DNA from: Rhodospirillales bacterium
GTDB lineage: Bacteria > Pseudomonadota > Alphaproteobacteria > Rhodospirillales > Shumkoniaceae
Direction of reading: 5' to 3'
DNA length: 64,000 nucleotides
Assembly: GCA_018432935.1 (NCBI GenBank)
Contig: JAHDSF010000018.1
Coordinates: forward strand, 124,001 to 188,000
Shown: positions 49,720 through 58,458 of the stretch, in pieces
How positions within the stretch are numbered: position 1 is the stretch's first letter
Layout: every line of letters begins with the position of its first letter
Notes under the pieces: model-generated
What the model was told of the DNA's origin: nothing
The model's input: the letters and a program-made list of their open reading frames with translations, nothing else
The model's database searches: none
Position numbers and translations under genes: made by a program

Positions 49720-50559
49720 ATGCAGCAACTGATCCGCGCCTATGACAACAAGAACAAGCCGATCCTGCCCGGCGGCAGCGGGATCCTTCCCAAAGTCTAC
49801 TTCAACCTGCTCAAGCTGAAGGACGGCGAGACCGTCAGCCAGCAGGTACCGGGCTTCGAGACCGTCTACGTCGTCCAGGCCGGCTGCTGCGACATCACCG
49901 TCGACGGCGAGACCTTCTCCTCGATCGGGCGACGCGCCACGCTGTGGGAGGGGATGGCCGACTCCGTTTATGCGCCGGTCGGCGCCGCGGTGACGGTGAA
50001 GGCGATCGGACCGGTCGAGATCGCGGTGGCCGGTGGCGCCTTCGACAAGAAGACCAAGCCGTTCCGGGTCCGCCCTGACGAGGTCGAGATCGTCAAGGTC
50101 GGCTCGCTCGAGCACCACTGCGCCCGCCGCATCTGTCACGTCCTCGGACAGAATGCCGCCGATCGCGCCGGCAACCTCTTGGTCAGCGAGCTGTTCTGCG
50201 AGGCCGGCAACTGGTCGGGCTTCCCGCCGCACACCCACGGCACCCAGCGCGGGCCGTCGGAAAGCAAGCACGACGAGGTCTACCACTACCGCTTCAACCC
50301 GGGGAACGGCTTCGGCGCCCAGTACTGCTTCGACGAGGAGGCCAAGGACATCGCGGTCCACATGACCCGCGACGGCGACACGTTCGCGTTCTCGGACGGC
50401 TTCCACCCCACGGTGACGTCGCCGGGGCACCAGGAGTACGTCTTCACCATCCTGGTCGGCCACAATCAGCGCTCGCTGGTGCAGCGCTTCCACGGGGAGT
50501 GGGCCTATCTGGCCAAGACCATCCCCGGCGTCCAGGACATGGTCGACAAGTTCAAGTAA
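49720..50559 (+). CDS. IolB-like 5-deoxy-glucuronate isomerase
   Basis: A 279-residue double-cupin protein of the KduI/IolB family. The metal-site block GNWSGFPPHTHG...ESKHDEVYHYRF fits IolB rather than KduI. IolB isomerises 5-deoxyglucuronate in inositol breakdown. No other inositol genes (iolC, iolD, iolE) are seen here, so this protein may act on a different uronate-like compound. It follows the GntR gene with a 13-base gap, and has a GGAG site in front of its start. Confidence 0.8.
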   Translation: MQQLIRAYDNKNKPILPGGSGILPKVYFNLLKLKDGETVSQQVPGFETVYVVQAGCCDITVDGETFSSIGRRATLWEGMADSVYAPVGAAVTVKAIGPVEIAVAGGAFDKKTKPFRVRPDEVEIVKVGSLEHHCARRICHVLGQNAADRAGNLLVSELFCEAGNWSGFPPHTHGTQRGPSESKHDEVYHYRFNPGNGFGAQYCFDEEAKDIAVHMTRDGDTFAFSDGFHPTVTSPGHQEYVFTILVGHNQRSLVQRFHGEWAYLAKTIPGVQDMVDKFK

Positions 50560-50729
50560 GGCGGGCACTCGGGTTCCTCTCCGCCCTCGGGGCGGAGAGG
50601 CTCGGGGAGAGGCGGGGGATAGCAGGCACGGCGCACCGCCTGTCCCGTCCCCCCCTCAATGGCGGAGCGGAACGCCGTCGCCAATCGGCTGCGCCCAATT
50701 GGCGGAAGAAAGGAAGAGGATGTGAGACA

Positions 50730-51497
50730 ATGACCAACCCGCTGTTCGACCTGTCGGGCCGCGTGGCCCTTGTCACCGGAGGCGGCCGCGGGCTGGGCTT
50801 CGGGATGGCGAAGGCGCTGGCGCAGGCCGGCGCCACCGTGGTGATCAACGATCTCGACGCCGCCAGGGTCGAGGGCGCAATGCGCACTCTGGCGGAAGCC
50901 GGGCTGGCGGCGGAAACCGCGTTCTTCGACCTCACCGATCCGGCTGCGGTCGCCGCCGGTGTGCGCGAGGTCGAAAGCCGCGTCGGGCCGATCCACATCC
51001 TTCTCAACAACGCGGGGATCCAGCGCCGGCACCCGTTCGTCGAATTCCCCGAGGAGGACTGGCAGGCGGTCATCGACCTCAACCTGACGGCGCCCTTCCG
51101 CGTCGCCAAGGAGGTCGCCAAGGGCATGATCGCGCGCCGCGCCGGCAAGATCATCAACGTCGCCTCGATCAACGCCATCGTCACCCGGCCGACCATCCCC
51201 GCCTATACCGCCTCGAAGGGCGGCATCATGCTGCTCACCAAGTCGATGGCGGTGGAATGGGCGCAGCACAACATCCAGGCCAACGCCATCGCTCCCGGCT
51301 ACTACGACACCGAGATGACCAAGGCCCTGGTCGAGAACCGGGAATTCTCGGAGTGGGTGACCGGCCGCGTCCCGGCCCATCGCTGGGGCCGTCCCGAGGA
51401 CCTCGGCGGCACCGTCGTCTTCCTCGCCTCCGACGCCTCGAATTTCGTCAACGGCCAGCTGATCGTCGTCGACGGCGGTCTCACCTGCTCGATGTGA
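50730..51497 (+). CDS. SDR dehydrogenase, gluconate 5-dehydrogenase/KduD-like (first copy)
   Basis: A 255-residue classical SDR. TGGGRGLG is the coenzyme loop (about 16-23), NNAG follows, and the catalytic Ser-Tyr-Lys is in NVASIN and YTASKGG. FDLSGRVALVTGG at the N-terminus is typical of gluconate 5-dehydrogenase and 2-deoxy-gluconate 3-dehydrogenase. It probably oxidises or reduces a keto-sugar acid made by the neighbours. A second copy follows directly. Confidence 0.85.
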   Translation: MTNPLFDLSGRVALVTGGGRGLGFGMAKALAQAGATVVINDLDAARVEGAMRTLAEAGLAAETAFFDLTDPAAVAAGVREVESRVGPIHILLNNAGIQRRHPFVEFPEEDWQAVIDLNLTAPFRVAKEVAKGMIARRAGKIINVASINAIVTRPTIPAYTASKGGIMLLTKSMAVEWAQHNIQANAIAPGYYDTEMTKALVENREFSEWVTGRVPAHRWGRPEDLGGTVVFLASDASNFVNGQLIVVDGGLTCSM

Positions 51498-51508
51498 GGA
51501 CATCCGCA

Positions 51509-52276
51509 ATGGCAGACAGCTTCGATCTTCACAGCCGCGTCGCCCTGGTCACCGGCGGCAGCCGCGGTCTCGGCTTCGCGATGGCGCGGGGGCTGGCAAA
51601 GGCCGGCGCCCGGGTCGTCATCAACGGCCTCTCCGAGGACAATCTCGCCAAGGCCGAGGCCGCCCTCAAGGCGGAAGGGTTGCCGGTGGCTGCCGCCCGC
51701 TTCGATGCCACCGACCGGGCGGCAATCCCCGGCGGCATCAAGGCTGCCGAGGACGCCTTCGGCGCGCCGATCGACATCCTGGTCAACAACGCGGGGCTGA
51801 ACCGCCGCGCGCCCATCCTCGAACTCAAGGCCGAGGACTGGGACTTCGTGGTCAACGCCGACCTCACGGCGCCGTTCCTGATCGCAAAGGCGGTCGCCCC
51901 GGGGATGATCGAGCGCCGCTGGGGCAAGATCGTCAACGTCGCCTCGATCGCCTCGTTCATCGCCCGCCCCGGCATCCCTGCCTACATCGCCGCCAAGGCC
52001 GGCCTGGCCATGCTGACCCGCGCCATGGCAGTGGAATGGGCGCCGCACAACGTGCAGGCCAACGCCATCGCACCGGGCTATTTCAAGACCGATCTCACCG
52101 CACCTTTCCGCGACAACGCCCAGATGAACGCCTGGATCGTCGACAAGACGCCGGCCAAGCGCTGGGGCCTGCCGGAAGAGCTGGCGGGGATTGCCGTTTT
52201 CCTGGCCTCGGACGCATCCAATTTCGTGACCGGCCAGACCATCACCGTCGACGGCGGCTTCATGGCGACCCTTTAG
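51509..52276 (+). CDS. SDR dehydrogenase, gluconate 5-dehydrogenase/KduD-like (second copy)
   Basis: A 255-residue SDR of exactly the same length as the gene 11 bases before it. TGGSRGLG is the coenzyme loop, with the catalytic Tyr and Lys in YIAAKAG and Ser in NVASIA. The pair shares long blocks such as AVEWA-x-HN-x-QANAIAPGY and DASNFV-x-GQ. The differences cluster around the active site, so the two may act on different substrates or successive steps. Confidence 0.85.
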   Translation: MADSFDLHSRVALVTGGSRGLGFAMARGLAKAGARVVINGLSEDNLAKAEAALKAEGLPVAAARFDATDRAAIPGGIKAAEDAFGAPIDILVNNAGLNRRAPILELKAEDWDFVVNADLTAPFLIAKAVAPGMIERRWGKIVNVASIASFIARPGIPAYIAAKAGLAMLTRAMAVEWAPHNVQANAIAPGYFKTDLTAPFRDNAQMNAWIVDKTPAKRWGLPEELAGIAVFLASDASNFVTGQTITVDGGFMATL

Positions 52277-52388
52277 GGTTTCCGGGGCATGGGAGGGGCG
52301 TCGGATGCGCCCCTCCGCGTTCCCCTTTATGAAGCAGGGATTCCTCAGTAGACTGCCGCACCTTCAAAGAAACCCGGGAGGTCTTCCT

Positions 52389-53810
52389 ATGACCGGAACA
52401 GCGGACATCGGGCTCGTCGGCTTGGCTGTAATGGGGCAGAATCTCGCCCTCAACATCGCCGAGAACGGCTTCGCCATCGCCGTCTTCAACCGTACCACCG
52501 AGACGATGCGGTCCTTCGTCGACTCTCCCGAGGCGAGGAAGTTCGGCGTGCAGGGCTGCGAGACCCTGGAAGGCCTGGTCGGGGCTCTGAAGAAGCCGCG
52601 CCGCGTGATGCTGATGGTCAAGGCCGGCGCTCCCGTCGATGCCCAGATCGATACGCTGATGCCCTTGCTGGAAGAGGACGACATCATCATCGACGGCGGC
52701 AACTCGTTCTACGCCGACACCATCCGCCGCGAGAAGGCGCTGGCTGCCAAGGGCATCCTGTATCTCGGTACCGGCGTCTCCGGCGGCGAGGAAGGAGCCC
52801 GCCGCGGGCCGTCGATCATGCCGGGCGGGCCGCGCGCCGCCTATGACCAGGTGTCGGCGATCCTGCTTGCGATCTCGGCCAAGGTGGGCGCCGAACAGAC
52901 GCCCTGCTGCACCTACATCGGCGCCGACGGCGCGGGCCACTTCGTCAAGATGGTCCACAACGGCATCGAGTACGCCGACATGCAGATGATCGCCGAGGTG
53001 TACTTCCTGATGAAGAACCTGCTCGGCCTTTCGTATGCCGAGATGCGCGACGTCTTCGCCGAGTGGAACCGTGGCGACCTGGATTCCTACTTGATCGAGA
53101 TCACCGCCCAGATCCTCGCCCGCAATGACGAGGAGAGCGGCCAGCCGATGCTGTCGCTGATCGTCGACCGCGCCGGGCAGAAGGGCACCGGCCGCTGGAC
53201 CAGCGAGGCGGCGCTGCAGCTTGGCGTCGCCGCCCCGACCATCGCGGAAGCGGTGTTCGCCCGCGTGCTTTCATCGTTCCGCGACGAGCGCGTCGAGGCC
53301 GAGAAGCTGTTCGGAAAGCAGGCGCCCTCCTTCAAGGGCGACCGGCGTTCCTTCATCGCCGCCCTGCGCGATGCCCTCCTCGCCTCGAAGATCTGCGCCT
53401 ACGCCCAGGGCTTCGCGATCATCGAGGCCGCCAAGGCCGAGCACCACTGGGACATCGACCTCGGCGCGGTCAGCATGATCTGGCGTGGCGGCTGCATCAT
53501 CCGTGCCCGCTTCCTCGAGCGCATCAAGCAGGCCTACGACCGCAATCCCAAGCTCAAGAATCTGCTGCTCGACCCCTATTTCAAGGAGCGGGTCACCAAC
53601 GGCCTCGACGCTTGGCGCGACGTGGTGGCGACCGCCATGCGCGAAGGCGTCGCCGTGCCGGCACTATCGTCCGCGCTGGCCTACTTCGACGGTTACCGCA
53701 CCGGCCGGCTATGGGCCGACATGATCCAGGCCCAGCGCGACTATTTCGGCGCTCACACCTTCGAGCGCTTCGACAAGCCGGGCTGGCATCACGTCGAGTG
53801 GACCAAATAG
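52389..53810 (+). CDS. gnd: 6-Phosphogluconate dehydrogenase, decarboxylating
   Basis: A 473-residue long-chain enzyme that turns 6-phosphogluconate into ribulose 5-phosphate. It begins DIGLVGLAVMGQNLALNIAENG with the NADP loop, and has the catalytic block GVSGGEEGARRGPSIMPGG and KMVHNGIEYADMQ with the conserved Lys-x3-N. The length is that of the typical NADP enzyme. CGGGAGGT precedes the ATG at 52389. It lies 112 bases after the second SDR and before gntK, which closes the route gluconate to 6-phosphogluconate to pentose phosphate. Confidence 0.95.
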   Translation: MTGTADIGLVGLAVMGQNLALNIAENGFAIAVFNRTTETMRSFVDSPEARKFGVQGCETLEGLVGALKKPRRVMLMVKAGAPVDAQIDTLMPLLEEDDIIIDGGNSFYADTIRREKALAAKGILYLGTGVSGGEEGARRGPSIMPGGPRAAYDQVSAILLAISAKVGAEQTPCCTYIGADGAGHFVKMVHNGIEYADMQMIAEVYFLMKNLLGLSYAEMRDVFAEWNRGDLDSYLIEITAQILARNDEESGQPMLSLIVDRAGQKGTGRWTSEAALQLGVAAPTIAEAVFARVLSSFRDERVEAEKLFGKQAPSFKGDRRSFIAALRDALLASKICAYAQGFAIIEAAKAEHHWDIDLGAVSMIWRGGCIIRARFLERIKQAYDRNPKLKNLLLDPYFKERVTNGLDAWRDVVATAMREGVAVPALSSALAYFDGYRTGRLWADMIQAQRDYFGAHTFERFDKPGWHHVEWTK

Positions 53811-53818
53811 GAGTCAGA

Positions 53819-53838
53819 ACCCCGGCTTCTACCGGGGT
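53819..53838 (+). ncRNA. Short hairpin between gnd and gntK
   Basis: ACCCCGG and CCGGGGT pair over seven positions with a six-base loop, directly after the gnd stop. No T run is present. It may separate the expression of gnd from that of gntK. Confidence 0.4.
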
Positions 53839-53863
53839 AACGAAAAACAGGGGGAGGCGGACG

Positions 53864-54376
53864 ATGATCGTGATCCTGATGGGGGTCAGCGGCTGTGGCA
53901 AGTCGGTGATCGGCAACCTGCTTTCGCAGCGGCTGGGGTGCCAGTTCGCCGAGGGGGATTCCTATCATCCCCCGGCCAACCGCGAGAAGATGCGCGGCGG
54001 CACCCCCCTCACCGACGAAGACCGCTGGCCCTGGCTGCGCGCCATCGCCTCCGACATCGACCGCTGGCTGGCGGCGGGCAGCGATGCGGTGGTCGCCTGC
54101 TCGGCTCTCAAGAAGGCCTACCGCGACATCCTGGTCGGCAGCCGCGCCGGGGTTCACCTTGTCCACCTCAAGGGTTCCTACGAGCTCATCTATGGGCGTC
54201 TCACCGCACGCAAGCACGAGTACATGCCGGTCACCCTCCTGAAGAGCCAGTTTGCCACCCTGGAGGAACCGACGGCGGAGGAACGGCCGATCGTCGTCGA
54301 CATCGCGGAACCGGCGGACGTGCTGGTGGAAGAGATCATGACCCGCCTGCCGGGCGGGAAAGGGAGGACGCTTTGA
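53864..54376 (+). CDS. gntK: Gluconokinase
   Basis: A 170-residue P-loop kinase that phosphorylates gluconate. The Walker A motif GVSGCGKS is at about 7-14, and EGDSYHPPANREKMRGGTPLTDEDRWPWL is the gluconate-binding block. ACSALKKAYRD holds the lid region. GGGGGAGGCGG precedes the start. The stop overlaps the TTG of the next gene (TTGA). Together with gnd it forms a gluconate branch. Confidence 0.93.
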   Translation: MIVILMGVSGCGKSVIGNLLSQRLGCQFAEGDSYHPPANREKMRGGTPLTDEDRWPWLRAIASDIDRWLAAGSDAVVACSALKKAYRDILVGSRAGVHLVHLKGSYELIYGRLTARKHEYMPVTLLKSQFATLEEPTAEERPIVVDIAEPADVLVEEIMTRLPGGKGRTL

Positions 54377-55752
54377 AGGACAGCGCGGGCATTGAGGGCC
54401 TCGTTTCCGAGTTGCAGGGCATCGTCGGGGTGGACCGGGTATCGCAATCCCGCGCCGTTCGCGAGCAGCACGGACATGACGAGTCCTACCATGCCCCGCA
54501 GCTTCCCGACGCGGTGGTGTTCGCGCGGTCAACCGAAGAGGTCAGCGCCATTGTCAAGGCGTGCTCCGCCCGCCGGGTGCCGATCGTGCCGTTCGGCGCC
54601 GGCACCGGGCTCGAGGGTCACGTCTGTGCGGTCGCGGGCGGCGTCTGCATCGACCTGAGCCAGATGAACGAGATCATCCGCGTCAGTCCCGACGACATGG
54701 ACGCGACCGTGCAGGCCGGCGTCACCCGCAAGCAGCTCAACGAGCACCTGCGCGACACCGGGCTGTTCTTCCCGGTCGATCCCGGCGCCAACGCCACCCT
54801 GGGCGGCATGTCGGCAACCCGGGCCTCGGGCACCAACGCGGTGCGCTACGGCACCATGCGCGAGAACGTGCTGTCGCTGAAAGTCGTGCTGGCCGATGGC
54901 CGGATCATCCAGACCTCGCGGCGGACCCGCAAGTCGGCCTCGGGCTACGACCTGACGCGCCTGTTTGTCGGCTCCGAAGGCACCCTCGGCGTGATCACCG
55001 AGGTGACGGTGAAGCTGCACGGCATCCCCCAGCACGTGGCCGCGGCGGTGTGCCCCTTCCCCACCATCGAGGGCGCCGTCAACACCTGCATCGCCACCAT
55101 CCAGTGCGGCGTGCCGCTGGCGCGCATCGAGCTTCTCGACGATGACCAGATGGCGGCGGTCAACGCCTATTCGAAGACCGACTACAAGGTTGCGCCGACC
55201 CTGATGCTGGAATTCCACGGCACCGAGAGCGGCGTCGCCGAGCAGGTCGCCATGGTGCAGGAGATCGCCGCCGAGCACGGCGGCACCGACTTCCAATGGG
55301 CGACTCTCCCCGAGGACCGTGAACGGCTGTGGACCGCGCGCCACAACGCCTACTACGCCGGCCTCGCCGTCCGCCCCGGTTCCGGCGGCCTGATCACCGA
55401 CCAGTGCGTGCCGATCTCGAAGCTGGCCGAATGCCTGGTCGCCACCAAGCAGGACCTGGAGGGCACGCCGATCCCCTCCTGCATCGTCGGCCATGTCGGC
55501 GACGGCAACTTCCACACCGTGCTGATGATCGACCCCGCCGACAAGGAGGAGTTCGCCCGCGCCGCCGCGATCAACGAGAAGATGGTGTTGCGCTCCCTCG
55601 CCCTCGGCGGCACGGCCAGCGGCGAGCACGGCGTCGGCCTCGGCAAGCGCAAGTACATGGAGACCGAGCACGGCGAGGCGCTGTCGGTCATGCGCGCCAT
55701 CAAGGCGGCTCTCGACCCCGCCAACATCATGAACCCGGGCAAGATCCTGTAG
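54373..55752 (+). CDS. FAD-linked oxidase of the GlcD/D-lactate dehydrogenase type
   Basis: A 459-residue flavoprotein starting at TTG 54373 with GGGAGG upstream. The FAD-binding type 4 domain has VPFGAGTGLEGH and the DPGANATLGGMSATRASGTNAVRYG loop. The C-terminal domain ends with the GEHGVGLGKRKYM block typical of GlcD and D-lactate dehydrogenases. It oxidises a 2-hydroxy acid (lactate, glycolate or a related acid) with electrons to a quinone or cytochrome. It has neither GlcE nor GlcF next to it, so a single-subunit D-lactate-like enzyme is more likely. Confidence 0.87.
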   Translation: MKDSAGIEGLVSELQGIVGVDRVSQSRAVREQHGHDESYHAPQLPDAVVFARSTEEVSAIVKACSARRVPIVPFGAGTGLEGHVCAVAGGVCIDLSQMNEIIRVSPDDMDATVQAGVTRKQLNEHLRDTGLFFPVDPGANATLGGMSATRASGTNAVRYGTMRENVLSLKVVLADGRIIQTSRRTRKSASGYDLTRLFVGSEGTLGVITEVTVKLHGIPQHVAAAVCPFPTIEGAVNTCIATIQCGVPLARIELLDDDQMAAVNAYSKTDYKVAPTLMLEFHGTESGVAEQVAMVQEIAAEHGGTDFQWATLPEDRERLWTARHNAYYAGLAVRPGSGGLITDQCVPISKLAECLVATKQDLEGTPIPSCIVGHVGDGNFHTVLMIDPADKEEFARAAAINEKMVLRSLALGGTASGEHGVGLGKRKYMETEHGEALSVMRAIKAALDPANIMNPGKIL

Positions 55753-55789
55753 TCGCCCGATCCAGGCCCGCCCTCGGCGCCGTGACAGG

Positions 55790-56311
55790 CTACTTGTCCA
55801 CGGCCACGATGTGCGGCAGCTCGCGGTAGCGTTCGGCGTAGTCGATGCCGTAGCCGGCGATGAAGATGTCCTCGATCGTGAAGCCGACGAAATCGAGCTC
55901 CATCGCGACCTCGCGCCGGCTCGGCTTGTCCACCAGCGCGCAGGTGCGGATCGGGCCGGCGTCGCGCTGGCGCAACAGCGCGGTGGCGTAGGCCAGCGAG
56001 CGCCCGGTGTCGGCGATGTCGTCGACCAGCAGGATAGGCCGCCCCGCCACGTCGCCCGGGATGTCGGCCAGCAGGTGCACCTCTCCGGCGCTGACCATGC
56101 CGAGGCCGTAGCTGCTCAGGCGCATGAACTCTACCTGCGGGGCCACGCCGGCCCGGTGCAGGGCACGCACGAGGTCGGCGAGGAAGACGAAGCTGCCCTT
56201 GAGCAACCCGACGACGAGGACGTCCGCCGGAACCTCGCGGGCGATGGCGGCCGCCAGTTCGTCGATGCGCCGCGCGATCGTCGCTTCGTCGAACAATACG
56301 CTGGTCGCCAT
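55790..56311 (-). CDS. hpt: Hypoxanthine phosphoribosyltransferase
   Basis: A 173-residue purine phosphoribosyltransferase. The PRPP loop ILLVDDIADTGRS is at about 92-104, and LLKGSFVFLADLVRAL (Hpt-type) and DFVGFTIEDIFIAGYGIDYAERYR are visible. It makes IMP from hypoxanthine. It reads divergently from the adenine deaminase-like gene, 86 bases away, which suggests a shared purine salvage function. Confidence 0.93.
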   Translation of the reverse strand: MATSVLFDEATIARRIDELAAAIAREVPADVLVVGLLKGSFVFLADLVRALHRAGVAPQVEFMRLSSYGLGMVSAGEVHLLADIPGDVAGRPILLVDDIADTGRSLAYATALLRQRDAGPIRTCALVDKPSRREVAMELDFVGFTIEDIFIAGYGIDYAERYRELPHIVAVDK

Positions 56312-56397
56312 CCGTCACCTCCGTCACGCCGGACTTGACCGGCGGCGCCAGCTTGCCTTCTCTATCGGCAGGTGTTCAAGAGGAGATCCAGGCGGTG

Positions 56398-57411
56398 ATG
56401 CGCCCAATCAGCGATTTCATCGGGGACCTGCCCAAGGCCGAACTCCATCTCCACATCGAAGGCACGCTGGAGCCGGAGATGGTGTTCGAACTGGCCGAGC
56501 GGAACCGGGTCCGCCTGCGCCACCGCTCGCCCGAGGAATTGCGGGCGGCCTACGATTTCAATTCCCTTCAGGAGTTCCTCGACCTCTACTACCAGGGCAT
56601 GGGGGTCCTGCACACCGAGGACGACTTCTGCGACCTCACCCTGGCCTACATGCGTCGTGCCGCCGCCGACAGCGTCCGCCATGCCGAGATCTTCTTCGAT
56701 CCCCAGGCCCACGCCAGCCGCGGGGTGCCTTTCCCGGTTGTTCTCGACGGCATCGCCGAGGGCTTGCGTAGGGCGGAGCGAGAGCTTGGCGTCACCTCGC
56801 GGCTGATCCTGTGCTTCCTGCGCGACCGCGATGCCGCCGAGGCAATGGCCACCCTCGAGGTTGCGCTCCCCTATTGCGACCGCATCGTCGGGGTCGGCCT
56901 CGATTCTGCCGAGGTTGGCCATCCCCCATCTAAGTTCCGCGAGGTATTCGCCCGGGCGCGGGCGGAGGGCTTCCTGGCCGTCGCCCACGCCGGCGAGGAA
57001 GGACCCCCGGCCTACGTCGCCGAGGCTCTGGACGTGCTTGGCGCGGTGCGGATCGACCACGGGGTGAGGGCCGCCGAAGACCGGGCACTGGTCAGGCGTC
57101 TCGCGGCGGAAGCGGTTCCGCTGACCGTGTGCCCGCTGTCGAACCTGCGCCTCGCCGTCTACGACAGCCTGGACAAGCACCCCCTGCGCCGGCTTGCCGA
57201 GGCCGGGGTGCCCGTCACCATCAACTCGGACGATCCGCCCTACTTCGGCGGCTACATCAACGACAACTACCGCGCGGTGCAGGAGACGTTCGGCTTCAGC
57301 CGCGACGAGCTCGCCGGCTTCGCCCGCGCCTCGTTCGCCGCCTCGTTCCTCGACCCCGCCGACAAGGCGCGCCATATCGCCGAGGTCGACGCCTATCTGG
57401 CGACGGGCTGA
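56398..57411 (+). CDS. Adenine deaminase-like member of the adenosine deaminase family
   Basis: A 337-residue metal-dependent deaminase. The metal His pair is H17-x-H19 in AELHLHIEGTLEPE, then VAHAGEEGPP, RIDHGVRA and NSDDPPYFGGYINDNY. The EGTLEPE start, VGLDSAEVGHPPSKF and the last block match bacterial and fungal adenine deaminases more closely than adenosine deaminases, as far as I recall these sequences. It would convert adenine to hypoxanthine for the divergent hpt product. The start may also be a GTG at 56395. Its 3' end overlaps the convergent gene by 19 bases. Confidence 0.82.
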   Translation: MRPISDFIGDLPKAELHLHIEGTLEPEMVFELAERNRVRLRHRSPEELRAAYDFNSLQEFLDLYYQGMGVLHTEDDFCDLTLAYMRRAAADSVRHAEIFFDPQAHASRGVPFPVVLDGIAEGLRRAERELGVTSRLILCFLRDRDAAEAMATLEVALPYCDRIVGVGLDSAEVGHPPSKFREVFARARAEGFLAVAHAGEEGPPAYVAEALDVLGAVRIDHGVRAAEDRALVRRLAAEAVPLTVCPLSNLRLAVYDSLDKHPLRRLAEAGVPVTINSDDPPYFGGYINDNYRAVQETFGFSRDELAGFARASFAASFLDPADKARHIAEVDAYLATG

Positions 57412-58409
57412 GAATCCAGCCGCACGACGTTGCCTTCGCGCTCGGAGCGGCGGATGGCGTCGAGCACCTCCATCGTCCGCAACACCTCTTCGCCCGAGGC
57501 CAATGGTGCGCGACCTTCGCGCAGGGCCTGCGCGAACTCGCGGAGCTGCAGGACGTGCGACGAGGGCTGCTGCTCGGCGTCGAGCACGGTCCTGCCGTCG
57601 TGCTCGAGCCGGTAGCGGTAGGCATAGATTCCCGGGATCACGCTCTCGCTCATCCGCAGCGTGCCCTTGCGGCCGACGATCAGCAGCTCGTGCAGGGCCG
57701 GGCTGGTGCTGAGCGACAGGTGCACGCTGGCCAGAGCCTTCTCGAAGGCGATTACGATATCGGCCTCGTCCTCGCCCTCCCACGCCGGGTTCTGGCGCTG
57801 CGAGGCTGCGTAGACGGTTCTCGGCCGCTGCCCCATCAGCCACAGGATGGTGTCGACCGAATGGCTCCCCTGCAGCAGGATCACCAGCCCGCCCGCCTCC
57901 CCGGTCCGTGTCCACCATGGCGTAGGCGGTGCCGGGAAGTTGACCAGGAAGCTGATGTCGATACGCATGATGTCGCCCAGCTCCGGCAGGCGGGCGAAGA
58001 CCTCCTTCATGGCATCGGAGAAGCGGCGGCTCTGCCCCACCATCAAGGTCGTCCCAGCGCCTTGCGCCGCCGCCACCATCTCGCGGGCCTCGGTGAGGTC
58101 GAGGGCGGCCGGCTTCTCGACCAGGACATGCTTGCCGGCCTGGGCGGCCGCCACGCAGACCTCGTGGTGCAGATGATTGGGCAGGCAGACGACCACGGCC
58201 TCGATCGCCGGATCCTCGAGCGTCCGACGCCAGTCGCCATAGATCTTCGGCACACCGAACCTGCCGGCCGCGGCGGCCAGCTGTTCGGGACGGGTATCGC
58301 ACACCGCGACCAGATCGACCTCTCCGGCGAGCGCCTGGGTCGCCTCGAGATGGGCCTGGGCGACGCGGCCGACACCGATGACGCCGACCTTGAGTCTGGA
58401 CGTAACCAT
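57393..58409 (-). CDS. Gfo/Idh/MocA family dehydrogenase
   Basis: A 338-residue NAD(P) enzyme with GVIGVGRVAQAHL (Rossmann), VEKPAALDLTEA for the EKP motif, and the C-terminal sheet domain with the GGLVILLQGSHSVDTILWL helix that carries catalytic residues. It follows the hydroxyacid dehydrogenase after 49 bases. It is distinct from the first such gene at 32421. Its product is probably oxidised sugar or cyclitol; which is unknown. Confidence 0.87.
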   Translation of the reverse strand: MVTSRLKVGVIGVGRVAQAHLEATQALAGEVDLVAVCDTRPEQLAAAAGRFGVPKIYGDWRRTLEDPAIEAVVVCLPNHLHHEVCVAAAQAGKHVLVEKPAALDLTEAREMVAAAQGAGTTLMVGQSRRFSDAMKEVFARLPELGDIMRIDISFLVNFPAPPTPWWTRTGEAGGLVILLQGSHSVDTILWLMGQRPRTVYAASQRQNPAWEGEDEADIVIAFEKALASVHLSLSTSPALHELLIVGRKGTLRMSESVIPGIYAYRYRLEHDGRTVLDAEQQPSSHVLQLREFAQALREGRAPLASGEEVLRTMEVLDAIRRSEREGNVVRLDSQPVAR

Positions 58410-58458
58410 CGCTTCCTCGGGAAAAGGGGGCGCCCGGCGGGGCGGGCGCCGGGTTGCC

